A DNA stretch of 64,000 bases, from positions 1 through 64,000 of the forward strand of contig VTPC01089451.1 in NCBI GenBank assembly GCA_011009095.1, read 5' to 3'. The DNA is from Ignelater luminosus. Taxonomy: Eukaryota > Arthropoda > Insecta > Coleoptera > Elateridae. The notes under the pieces were generated by a model. It ran no database searches, was not told the origin of the DNA, and saw nothing but the letters and a program-made list of their open reading frames with translations. Below, one piece after another: positions 36,051 through 48,049 of the stretch (positions within the stretch are counted from its first letter, which is position 1; every line of letters starts with the position of its first letter). The position numbers and the translations under genes are program-made.

Positions 36051-39000
36051 TTTTAAAAATATGTTGGGAATATCTGTAGCTAACTGACAGCTGCAAGCTG
36101 ACATGTTCTCTTAGAGTTTAAACCGATGGTCTTTTGTCTGGATGTAGTCTGCTGGAAGAGTGATTTTCGGTATTTTTAAAATTCCGATGAAAAGATTTCT
36201 TTTTATCAAAAGTAGCAAAACAAACAGATTTTTTTAAAGTGTTGGTTTGGATTCGTTTTGATAAGTTTCGGAAAAATACACGAAAACAGTATAAAAGCTC
36301 CATAGTGTTAGCTTCTTCATAAATGGAGATATTCTAAAACTGTAGAGTTAAACGAGTTAACGAGTCTAGAAATTCATAGAAATCGTAATGTTTCCGAAAG
36401 AAAAGGATTTTAGAAATGACGGAGTTGTTGTTTTCGTTGATAGATGATAGGCGATGCTTCGCCGAGTACAGTCCAATACGAAACACTTCATAATATAGAC
36501 CATGACTTATAAGGAATAAAAAAAGTCACAGAAATGAAATTTGCTATAAGCTCAACGGTCGTGAAGTTTCAAGACGTATCGAAAATGTTCCAGAAGGTCA
36601 AAGAGATCGATGCTTGAATGGATAAGGAAGTGTTTTGCAAAGAGTTCATTTAAAAACCATTAAAGTATAAAAGTAGAAGCGTCATCGTCAAATGTAGGGC
36701 ATACACAAAGGACTCTTTTCTCCTTAAATTTTGTGCACCTATTGCCATATACAGAAACCGACAGAAACATTTCTCAAGTACTGCCGCATTGCCTCGTATT
36801 CCCGGCATATTCCTTTTACAACCTCGACAATGCTGGGAGTCATTGCCTATATTTCCTAAAATATTGCCAACATTTCCCTAACACTGCCATTCTCTTAATT
36901 ATTAGCTCTACTATTTCCAGCTACGTGCCTAAAACGTTCCCGTTTTTCTGCTCGAAGCAGAAAGAATTGTCAGAAACATGGCGACAAAAGAACATTTTTA
37001 ATATTGAAAAAGTAGTAGCTAATTTAAGTGATTATTTCAAACTTTACAAAGCTCTTAAGTTTTGCTGGGACAAGACTTATCCGCTGCCAACATCAAAAAA
37101 AAGAATTTAAAAGTATTGTCTTTGTCATTACAGAAATTGACGTTCGCTGCCGATAGTTCAGGAAACCTTCACCGACAGCGCTGCTAAATAATTTTTTTAG
37201 AAAACCGATCTCGATTGATCTCAGCTTTCGATAAGCGAAACTCCTTTTTAATGAAAGGGATACGATATATGAATCTTGTGGATCATTTTAAAAGAAGTTA
37301 GAGGTCTTCAAAGATTTTTATTTTTGTTTTTCTATCATTCAAAACTACTGATACGTTTCTGTTCAAATTTGATATTATAGATGAATCTTTACCTTTTGGG
37401 ACGAGGTGACAATTATCCTTCTTGTTTTGTCTTTAGTTAGACAATAGAAATAGAACAACAATAAAAAAGCATTACGTTCCTTGATTTATCGATTGCAACG
37501 GTGCACTCGTAGTATAAGTAGGCGGCGCGCTCGTCGTGACTGCTTTTGTAACAGCAGCACCGGTTAGACGACGGAACCGATTTGCAGATCCCTCTGTCCG
37601 TCCCTAACATAGTATCATAGGAGTTTTGTAGCAGGTTTGCTATCAAACTCGTCCTATTCTATCCGTTGATCGCGTGGAGCGTTCTGGTTACCTGATTACT
37701 AAATTTCAATAGGTCAAAAAGACTTAAGCCTATTAGCCATCATGATTTTGATTTCGTCTTCTCAATCGCCATAAAGTTACCTGGCTTGACCATTGAAAAC
37801 AAGCGTTTCTTGCTGCAATCACTACCACTCTTTCAAAGAACCTACCGACTTGCTCATGCACAATAGTCGTAGTAGCTTTACTTTGTAATTCCCCGAATCT
37901 ACCGGAGTATTACTGGAATCGACACTAAAAATGTGCTTTGTTATCGAGATTTTTGCAAATTTTTAAAAGAAAATTGCGTTGCTCGGTGGCTACAAAGATT
38001 CCAGAAGTCTTTTGTTTACAACCTGCAATTGGTTTATCTAAGAACCTGCAGGGTCCAAATTCCAGACTCTTCTCGTTTTGTTGTTGTTTTTCTTCCGATT
38101 TGCAATCCCAGTAGCGCTATCGCTTGAAATGAGAAAAGTTTGTTTTGGTAGTGATTGTACATGGTATCAATATCCCAAACAGAGTTTTATATCCCCCAAA
38201 AATCTCCCACTCCACTTACCACGGATGCACGCCTATGGAACAGAACCCAACTTTGATTAGTTTAAAACAATAGTAGTGGTCGCAGTGGAATTTTATATAT
38301 ATACATATCCAAGAATAATCAAAAACAAGTCCAATAGTTTTCGAGATTTAGAAAATGGGCCCTTTGGCGCGCTCGTTCTCCGTTACTATTGTGTTATTAA
38401 TGAAAACCTCCCGCAATAAGAAAATCCGAACAGATACATATGTCAGGATTCTACTACTATGTCCTAATCGATACCTACTAACAAGATTCGATTCTGGAGT
38501 AGCCACTAAGATTTGGTAAATTAATCGATGGAAATTTTACGTCGTTTTTTTAAATTGCTCTCGGCCATAAAGTATATAGACATCATCTTGAACGCTCTCG
38601 TATCTTTCAAGAAATTTCATTCCACACTAATTAACTTTTCGTTATTCGCTTTGATGTTTTATTTAGTATTTGAAATCGACGGTTAATCCTTCAATGAAGA
38701 TAAAAATAGAAACGGTACGTAATGATGAGATAATGACACAATCATTCCATTTCTCATATTTATAAATCATACGTATTTCATTGAATAAAAAAAAAGCACA
38801 AATTGTTTCCCTGGAAATAATCATCGTAAATATTTCATTATTAACGAAATTTCGCGCGTTTGGTTTATTTCATGTGAGAGATCGCGTGTAATTGCCGCTT
38901 TCCTAAAAACCTAATTAAATCTTCCATAAAAATACATGAATCATCTTCGCTTTTTTCCATCGCAGGTCAAAATACTAAACAGGAAATTGTTCACGGAAAA

Positions 39001-40690
39001 ATTCTTAATTTATTTTTATTTTTCAAGATTATTACTCTAGTTAGATATCGCAGGGCGTTACTACTAGCCTTCGATTTCAATCAAGATTACATGCTAACGA
39101 ACATTTCTATTAACGAACTGGATTTTGTTACTCATAGTAACTTCATTTCTATGGAAATCAGTTTAGATAATCCTCCAGATTAATTACCGCCGAAAACCAA
39201 CAAAAACCGAACGAATGGTTCAATTAAAACAATTTTAATCAATTTAATATTTATAAGGCTTACTGATAATAATGATAATAGCAATAATAACAGTAATTCT
39301 CGGTTCGTTCCTCACCCTTGTAAACAAACTAATAAAACCCATCAATAATCAATTTTATGACCCCTGTCATGTCACCGTGCCGTATTAATGCCAATTAAGC
39401 ACCCCCATGACCGGATCCAACCCATAAACCCACTTTAATTCTTATCTAAACCATCGGTAAGGGCCATTTCGAGCCGACTTTTTGAATTAGATTTCGAGAG
39501 AAGAAGCGAGAGAGATGGGCGTTGTCGATATATATATGGGGCTGTTAAAATCGATCCAAGTGTGCTTTACATTAACGTAACAACTTTCCAGAGAACTCCC
39601 TGTGTAAAACGTGTCCTTAGACTGACATTATAACCACGATATCGTCTTCAATTATTGATCCCTTTTGTTTTCTTTTACGCTTAAAGTTGTTTGCGCGCGT
39701 GCACGTGTTGAATTCATAAACCAAATTAGGGAACGAAATTCGATACAGGAAAAAGGGTAGGACGAAAAAAAATTTGAAGAGAAAGAATATTTCATTTTTA
39801 AAATTGGACGGGTATTAATTGCCATCGAATTGAACTCTGTCGTGTCATCGTCTCGCCGTTTATAAATTATCCAAAACGCTAAATGAAACAACAATCGGAG
39901 GGGAAAAAAAAGTTAAATGTCATGCTCAGAAAGAAAAATTGAGAACGTCCATTCAACCAAAAAAGGGAAAGGGGACAGTATGGTAGTACGATAAAAGTTA
40001 TGTCACGTATTTGTCTTGTTTTGTTTTCAAAGTCTTCTCCTTGTTGTGTCATGTATCCTGTCATTCTTGTCAAACGCGAGGGGAAAAGAATTTCTTAAAA
40101 ATAACTTAGGAAATATTATTTTCATATTTTATTCCTGAAGAATTCTTAAGTAGGGAGAAATGCTTTTAGTTCATCACGAAAGATGAACCTGTATAATAAA
40201 AGGAAAAAACAAATGAATAAAAACAAAGTAAAAGTTACGTTTCGGCGAACTCTTGCCCTTTTCAAATTGATTCGATTTTAACATCCTAAAAGGAAATAAG
40301 CTCGTGCTCGAGTTTAAAAAAATCCTTCTTGTACTTACACAATAGAAAAGGCGGCTGAATGAAAGAAAAGAGTCTGTCAGGTAAGCAGGAAGAATTTACT
40401 CTGGAATAACACAGCAGGAAACCTTTCAATCAAGCTGATTAACAATGTAAAACTTCTTTAAGAAATCTGAAAGTAGCGTTCCACAAAATGAATTAAAACA
40501 TGGCAGATCCTTTCATTGATGGCTTTAAATCAAAATGTCACAAGTAAATAAGAATGCGTGACCTGCAAGCAAATGTTTTAGTAGCGCAATCTTGAAAGAT
40601 GCGAGATTTTCTATTCTATTTTGTTTTCTTGTTGCTACAGTTTCGTTTTTTGCTAGACTTGACAATTTATTTAAAGAATTTTAAGGTTTA
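36051..40690. other. Gene-free stretch, partly unique-looking
   Basis: No gene recognised. A 125-residue plus frame at 36733-37110 overlaps a run of short, loosely repeated words (ATTGCC, CATTTCC, ACTGCC at about 36785-36890) and has no domain. Bases 37440-37700 are GC-richer. Bases 38500-40100 are non-repetitive and rich in TAAT/ATTA words, as in insect regulatory DNA, but conservation cannot be judged from one sequence. Confidence 0.35.
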
Positions 40691-40953
40691 CCGGAGTAGA
40701 CTCAGCCTACTACTACCAGCAAAGCAAGTTCCGCCTTCGTTCACAAGACGCAAAATATTTCACAGAAAAAACAAAAAACCACCATCAACAAAGTGTTACT
40801 TCGATACAACCTGCCGTTCTTGAGTTTTATATCTGCCAAAAAGAAAAGAAAACAAAAGACGATCGGTAGTGCTCGGAGCATCTAAAATGTAGTCCTCTAC
40901 CACAACCATCAAACAAATTCCATCTCGATAACACTTTTCACTTCCAAGATATA

Positions 40954-42238
40954 CGAGGGTGGTCTGAAAAGTTTCCGACCTAACAAAGATACAAGACATT
41001 TTTTCTGAAAATTTTTTTTTATTTTTCAACATAGTCTCCTTGTAACTAACTGTACACACTTCTCCCAGCGATGCTCCCATCTCTGTAACCCGTCCAAATA
41101 GTACTCGGCATTTTTCTCTGCAAAATAATTGTTCACGAAGGTGATTGCCTCTTCATTTGACGAAAATCTTTGTCCTCCGAGCGCAATTTTTAGACGAGGG
41201 AACAAAAAGAAGTCGCTTGGGGCTAGATCTGGTGAGTAAGGCGGATGGTCAAGCAGTTGAAACCGTAATTCGTGGATTTTCGCCGTGGCAACCGCTGAGG
41301 TGTCTTGGTGAAACAGGATTTTCTTTTTCTGCAAATGTGGCCGGTTTTTTCGCAAGTTCTGCCTTCAGCTTGTCAAGTAATGATGCATAGTATGCTCCTG
41401 TAATGGTTTTTCCTTTTTGAAGATAATCGATTAAACTAACTCCATGACTATCCCAAAAAACAGTCGCCATTACTTTCCCAGCCGAAAAAACAGTTTTTGC
41501 TTTTTTTGGAGCCGATTCCCCCTTTGCAGTCCACTGTTTGGACTGTATTTTTGTTTCGGGCGTATAATGATGTATCCAAGTTTCATCTACAGTAATTAAT
41601 CGGCGCCAAAACTCGGATTTATTTCGCCTAAACTGCGCCAAAAGAGCGTTGGAAATATTCATTCGAACACGTTTTTGGTCTAACGTGAGCAAACGCGGCA
41701 CCCAACGCGCGGACAGCTTTCTCGTGCCTAAATGTTGATTTAATATGTGACACACACGTTCTTTTGACATGTTCATAACCTCGGCTATCTCTCTCCCTTT
41801 AATTCGGCGGTCGTCTAGCACCATTTGGTGAACTTTGGCGATGTTTTCGTCGGTAGTTGCAGTTTTTGGACGTCCCGAACGTTCATCGTCTCCCAAGCTC
41901 TTACGGCCACGTTTAAATTCAGCAGCCCAAAATCTCACTGTGGTAAATGATGGTGCAGAGTCCCCATGCACAGAATCCAACTCATCTTTTATTTGCGAAG
42001 GCGTATTGCCTTTCAAAAACAAATATTTAATGACAGCTCGATACTCGATTTTGTCCATTTTCACAAAAAAAAACTCACATCAACTCGCTCAAACGACTGT
42101 TACATAAAAACTGCGCGTCCAAAATGGCTGAAACTTTGGCGAGTAACTGTCAACAGATGAACAACGAAATTCAGTAGCTTTTATTTACGAGTGCTGCCAT
42201 CTTCACGTTGAGGTCGGAAACTTTTCAGACCACCCTCG
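40954..42238 (-). mobile_element. Mariner element C, complete ends, inserted in the 120-bp satellite
   Basis: A 1285-bp element with 28-bp perfect inverted repeats (starting CGAGGGTGGTCTGAAAAGTT) at 40954-40981 and 42211-42238, flanked by TA at 40952-40953 and 42239-42240. Removing it rejoins satellite text as ..CCAAGATA-TAAACAAAATAC, which matches uninterrupted units such as the one near 21633. The ends look mobilisable, but the encoded transposase is broken. Bases 1-58 are the end of another copy. Confidence 0.95.
41026..42058 (-). pseudogene. Mariner transposase C, frameshifted
   Basis: The ATG at 42058 begins MDKIEYRAVIKYLFLKG. The helix-turn-helix region, ERSGRPK linker and LITVDETW (first catalytic Asp, residue 158 from this ATG) are intact. 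At a run of six T on the plus strand (41345-41350) the frame shifts; the sequence continues correctly one frame over as RPHLQKKKILFHQDT and then YSPDLAPSDFFLFPRLK to a stop at 41026. One extra A in the run explains it. The second motif is also damaged (HQDTSAVAT where the family has about HQDNAPAHT), and only 29 residues separate the second and third Asp instead of 34, suggesting a 15-nt in-frame loss. Not functional. Confidence 0.92.
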
Positions 42239-43152
42239 TAAACAAAATACAAAAAGAAAACAAAAGACGTTCGGTAGTAACTGCTAGTCCTCCTAGAACA
42301 ACATATAAAGAAAGTTTCATCTTGATACCACTTTCCGTTCCCAAGGTATAATCAAAATATGCGAGAAACGAAACTAACTCACAAACTTCCATCTCTATTC
42401 CACTATTCGTTTTCGAGATATGAAGAAAATACAGAGAAAAACAAAAGACGATCGGGAGTGCCCGGAGTGTCTGAAAGCTAGTCCCCTACCAAAATCAACA
42501 AATAAAGTTCCATCTCCATACCACTTTCCGTTCTTGAGATAATAGCCAAAACATAAAAAAACAAAAGACAGTCGTGATAAATGAATCGATTGAAAGCTAG
42601 TTCCCCACCACAACCAACAAATAAAATGCCATCTCGATACCACTCTCCGTTCTCAAACAAAATTCATAGAAAAAGAAGACGATCGTTAGTGCCCAAATAA
42701 TTTTGAAAACCAAAACTTGGCAAAAGAGAGAAATTATTGAAAGGTTTCAATTCAAAATGTTTCTGAAAATTATTTTACTCGCTCTAAATGAGTAGCTAGA
42801 AGATAAATTACAGTGCAATCTCCATAATCCGACCACATTTCAATCCAGTAAAGCAAATACGGAAATTTAGTCGCAGTCTACTTAGATATAAGAAGTAATT
42901 AGAAATAAAACCAGAAAAGAAACTTGGAATATACCTATGACGTCAGACTTTACCTCAGGAACACGAGAATCGTCCCTTCGACGATCTTTTCTTGTGCTTG
43001 CCAACTTGAGCCCGTGTTTCAAGTGTAGATAGAAAACATTATTGTGGTTGGAAGTTTAAAAACAGTTTTGTTTTCCAGTGAACGCTTTCCATGGTGGAAG
43101 TTTGAAGTCTATTGAAACTTTTAACGCAAGCATTTATCTAATGTTATCTTAC

Positions 43153-43204
43153 CTTAAATCTAGTTTGATCAACCATGCACAAAAGAATCGGGAATAAGCC
43201 TTAC
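43153..43204 (-). CDS. Candidate 52-nt micro-exon behind a recursive-type splice site
   Basis: On the minus strand a long pyrimidine tract (TTTTTTCTTTTTGTTTCAG) ends at 43205 and is followed at once by GTAAGG. This is the CAG|GTAAG juxtaposition seen at recursive splice sites of long insect introns. Downstream, TTTAAG|GTAAGA at 43153/43152 is a strong donor. The 52 nt between are open in only one frame, encoding KAYSRFFCAWLIKLDL. That frame is the phase left by the signal-peptide exon at 57736-57784 (49 coding nt, one base over). Splicing as a true exon or as a recursive site are both possible. No homology is known to me. Confidence 0.35.
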
Positions 43205-44959
43205 CTGAAACAAAAAGAAAAAAATTACAGATTGAACGTTGCAATTATGGGAAATGCTTCCACTCCTAACGCAAGCCCGAAGCTTCCAACTAGAGCTTAG
43301 CTTGGTAAGCACATCAATTTTTCCATTACAATGAGTCATAAACAGTCAACATTCTGCAACCCATACATCTTTGATTTAATTACTTGGATCAAGTTATCAA
43401 AAAAAAGTTGTTACAACTTTTATAAGCCACTCGGGCAGTCTCAATTTACGCAAGGATGAAAATTAAAATGTAATCATTCAAGGTTGTAAGATTTAATGGG
43501 TTTCACTCTCAATCTATAGAAGATTGAACTTTGGGTAATTACATTTATAATATACTAGTCAATTGTTCAAAATGAGTAAAGAAACAATTTAACAGTAATC
43601 CCATAATATCGTTAAATTCAAACTGTAAAAGCAACATTTCAGTAAACTTTATCGTTTGAAAGGAATGTTTGTGGTGGTAGTATATACACAACAGAACAGT
43701 TGCACAAGTTTTCTCAACAAATTAAAATACTTGAAATTTCATGGCTTCATGGCTTCGTTCTCGCATTACTCCCTGTATTAATACTCAACTATATACACAC
43801 ATGCATGAAATAAGCTTGAACGTTTTCTTTCCTTCTAAACTTTAAATTGGAATCGGCTCACCTAAGAGACTATTTGAAAATCTCTCAAGTGATCCCGCGT
43901 TTAAAATATTTATAAAGGTGATTTGCAACAAATTGTTTAAAATGTAAATGTTATTTTGCTCCTTTTTTTTCTCGATAGCATTACACGTTTTATCTTTTAA
44001 CATGCAAAATGTTTTAGGTCACACATCATACGTAATTTGTAGGGTAATAAAACTTTTATGGTTTACACAGTAAATTTAAGTGGTGATTTCAATTAAAGAG
44101 TGTATTTGATACTTTTTTTTGTAGTTATACAGTTGTGTAAGCTCACCAGATACAGATATATATTAGAATCTATTCAATTTACAAAACAAGTCAATTAAAG
44201 TGAGGTTAAGTTCAGTTTCTTACAACTTAATTCTTCGCGATAAAAACTAGATTGATATTGGACAATCTTTACTGTGTAAATGTTATTCGGTGTTTTTCAG
44301 ATTTTAATATTTTTAGAATAAAAAAAAATAAATTTCATATTGGTTAATTCTCAACTAACCTAAGTTTCAAATAATCTAAAATCGATTCCTTCAAATTATG
44401 TTAACTCAATTTATTTGACGCTTCTTCTTTTGTGGCGCAGTTGAACAGAATGTCTCCTCAATAAATCCGAAAAAAAAAAACTCTGTCGCGCTCTGACAAA
44501 AAAATCGTAACTATAAGTTTCAGGTGCAACTTCGTTTCGTTGCGTCATATCTAGGCCCTCCCTTCACTGGCATGCTCGTTTTAGTCAAGTCGGATACCAC
44601 ATCAGGCCTTTTAACCATCTTGGAATAAAAGGAGATGTTATTTTGTTAATTTTATGCTCGTTATAAAATATGAAGATCTGTGTCAGATTTGCTGTGTTTG
44701 AAACCAGATCAAACTTGGTCCTTCATTAACATTTTTAAGACATCTTAAGACAGTTCGGATTTCGTTGTCAAAATCGTCTGAAAATCACTTATTTACCACT
44801 AACAACAACGTTTTGTCAGAATCATTTCAACTTTATAAAACATTGTGGTACCACCTTGGTGCCAAAAATTATCATTGACGAGCACATCGTACCATGTCGC
44901 GATAGTTAACTTTTTTTTTCAAGGTTGGATTCTCTGTTTAATATTTGCCACCTCTTAAC

Positions 44960-45170
44960 TGTTTTAAATTTCTTCGTTTACTAAATCGAGGAGGACAAGG
45001 CGCTTGATGCTTGGCGTTGAATGTGTGGAAATTACTGTTCCGGCATTTGCCTTCACCGTTAGGGAAACCCACGAAAAAATCTTAGAGAGAATCGACAGTT
45101 TGGAGATTGTTTCCTGGACTCCAACGACCAACAGAGTGCACTTGCAGTTTCTTAGGGTCAATTATCGAGT
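44960..45170 (+). other. Weak coding candidate (unassigned)
   Basis: A plus-strand frame from about 44995 reads RTRRLMLGVECVEITVPAFA and on through ERIDSLEIVSWTPTTNRV. Its codon mix is less AT-biased than that of neighbouring DNA. The opposite strand is open too over the same 160 bases, so the coding strand is unclear. Possible acceptors (TTTTTTTTCAAG near 44924, AATCGAG near 44992) exist but no good donor follows. No family recognised. Confidence 0.2.
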
Positions 45171-48049
45171 TTTTTTTGACAGTGCTCGATTGCTGTTTGT
45201 TAAAAGCTGCTTAATGTATCAACTTGTAAAAGCAAATTTCAAGGGTTCTCGAAAACCAAGGCATCATAGATTCCCTGTGGTAACTATATTGGCAAAATCC
45301 AAAACATTTTGATTTGACCTACCGCTGTGTGCACATTACCAAGCAAGACTTTTCTAAATAAGTCTGCTTTATTCGACTTGGGTTTCTTGTCAGTATGCGA
45401 CTTTTAAGTCTATGGTGCATGATTGTTGGAAGGAAGAAGGAAGTCGTCAATTTCCAGATTAAATAACTATTGAAGATTGCATATAATACAGAAAAGTCGA
45501 GACACGCTGCTGTATTTCTCATCTACGGATGTTAGCCGATTTCAAATTCTCATTGAGCGTTTTCAAGAGTTTTCATTTTACAGTTAGTTAAAAGCATCCT
45601 TTTGTTCAATAGGAGCTCATTCATATTGAGATGGAAATAACGGTAAATATAAAGACAGACGGTATAATTATGAAAATAATCATAACAGCGCGAATGGGTG
45701 TCAGCGTCAGCTTAGTCTCAAGATATGAATTTTACTTACACATTGAATGACCGTGCTGTTTCTATGTCTGCGAGTAGATTTTCGTTGTTTTGCTTTTCCG
45801 GTCATTAGCGCTTCTGAAAAGATCCATTATGAACATAGACAGGAAGAGGATCTTACGTATTGAATCCATTTTATGATAAATTTAACAATTCCGCATCTAG
45901 ACTAGATTTCGAAATTACATAACCTAAATAAACGTATAACTTTTCAGAATAATTATCACGATAGAATTTCACAAAACTCTTGGATTAACTATAATTAAAA
46001 TCATAAAATAATGAATTCTAGGATTGTTTTGTAGGTCAAGAACTCCTGCAATCCTATTATTGAAATTGAATATTTTAATTCAAGTTTATGCTTTTGCTTA
46101 TGGATGAATACTAAAAACAATCGAATGAATGTACCGGTGTGTCTAAATTCCAATTAACCTAAATATTAAAAACCGGTTTCGAATCGATCAAACTTAAATT
46201 ATACAAATCTCGATTTCATTTTGACAATCGTTGATTTATTAAGTTAGGTTAAGTCAGCATAAGTTGTATAATTAAATCATAATTTCATTTCATTAAATAA
46301 AACAATTCAATTAATTTTATTAACTTAATATATCAACCGTAAGGTTATGCAATTCAGGTATTTTCATTTCACTTTTATTATAAAGTTAGACTTTTGATTT
46401 TCTCAAACAGACTATTTTAAAATCACATAACTTTCAGTTACTAGATCTGCTAAAACATAAATTTCGCTTCCTGTTGGACTCGGTCCAAAAAATAACAAAC
46501 TGATCACTAAAATCGAAAAACCAAATGGCCAACGAAAGACGATTTCCAAGCAAAACGAATTCATTTTTACACTTTAGAAAATATACACACAATAGGGTTT
46601 TTTGTGAATGTTTAGAAGGTAAAAATAACGCCCGCATAAATCTCTAGGTCCTACAGTCAAAACAATAATGCGAGATTTTCTCTTTTGTTTTGTTTTGTTT
46701 AACGTTTTTCTTTTTTTTTTGTCTAATTTAGAAGCAACATAAAATATATTGAGGAAATTATTTCTGCTACTATTTAAATATGATTAATAGAGAATTTCTT
46801 ACTTGTTTAGTAAAACAGGAAATGAATTCTGGTGGTTTGATGCGAAAATAAATTTTGATTTAAAAAGTCGTAGGTACAAGGAAATAATAAATTTCCGAAA
46901 GTAATAACTTGTTTTGATTGGGACTTTTTAAAGTTCTCAAAATAACGTATCCGTAAGAACTAATTTTAACTTTAGGATTAAGATGTACTTTTGGGAATTA
47001 CAGAAGGTTTAAAATTGGTTTAATGATTAAAATTTAGAAGAAAATTTGTAATATCGAAGCTTGGAATGGAATTTAGTTTTAGAATCTGCTTGACATAACC
47101 TAACTTTAATTAATTAATTAATTAAACCTAATTTCTGCCTGATTTAACCTAACCTAATTTTGTAAACTAAATATCTTCCAATTCTAAAACTAATTTCCAA
47201 ATTTATCATGCTCTTATATCCGTTTCGATGTTGTTGCCCAAAAAAAAAGCTTCAAATAATAAATTGTTTGGTTCATTTTATTAATTAATTTTATTGAATG
47301 TATCACTAATTGCAAATCAGAATAATTAATTTTGACACTTAACGTATTATGAAGCAGTAAAATCTCAGTTTAGAATTATTTATAATTATCCTTTCATTAC
47401 CTGATTCGTCAGTTACTAAAAAAAAATGGAAAAAACACAATAAAAACATAAAGATCGTGAATCTATTCGATACAAAAATAAATTAGGTTATAAAAAACCC
47501 ATTTTGTTAGCATTAAAGTTTATTTTTGCATTACAACAGAATAATAATTAGCTAACAAAACATGATCTTACTACACATAAAGTCATAAAAATCCACCAAA
47601 CACGATTTACAACACAGATAATTTTACGGCCGGAATAAACTTCACTTTTATGCCTTTAATTTCAATGAAGTCTAAGCTCATAAATACATTTTTGTTATTT
47701 TTAATTTGTAATGTTATTAATTTGGCCTACATTTAAGAAACTTTCCAAAAAAGGCAGCATTTTGCTGTTATTAAGATGAATCAGGAATTTTAATTTGGTA
47801 TTTATTTAAATGAGCGACAAAAAATGTAAAAAAAGTTGAATTAAGTTATGTGATTATGTAACATTCGGTTTAATGTCCAAAAGCGAAAGGTTTTAAATTA
47901 TAAAATAATAAAATTATACGAAACATGATTTAGAAGGAATAAATCAGCTCTAATTTTATTTGCTTTCATACAACTATGCACTATGGTTTATGGTTATGGG
48001 CATAAACATAGAAATCGAAAGTAAACAGACAAGAATTTCTGGAAGGATG

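Larger units (their letters stand above)
40690..42700. repeat. Second array of the 120-bp satellite, split by a mariner
   Basis: Same unit as at 19990-22450. Starts with CCATCTCCATACCACTTTCC-type text appear near 42323, 42511 and 42630, and CCATCTCGATAACACTTTTC at about 40920. The AAAACAAAAGACGATCGG block lies near 40852 and 42436. Spacings are about 120 bases. The mariner at 40954-42238 is inserted in it. Confidence 0.8.
42701..48045. other. AT-rich stretch, possibly intronic
   Basis: Mostly AT-rich DNA with no visible tandem array. It contains the candidate recursive splice site and micro-exon (43153-43205) and a weak coding candidate (44960-45170), described separately. TTAATTAATTAATTAA-like simple sequence lies near 47108. 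Confidence 0.4.

Noticed and set aside
36733..37110. 125-residue plus-strand frame
   Set aside because: The first half is made of short loose repeats (ATTGCC, CATTTCC); no recognisable domain.
40346..40380. Possible 35-nt plus exon ending CAG|GTAAGC
   Set aside because: The donor is good but the acceptor (ACACAATAG) has no pyrimidine tract and no partner exon is visible.
45004..45312. Full 102-residue plus frame as one gene
   Set aside because: The last third is AT-driven with no domain; only the first part is kept, as a weak candidate.
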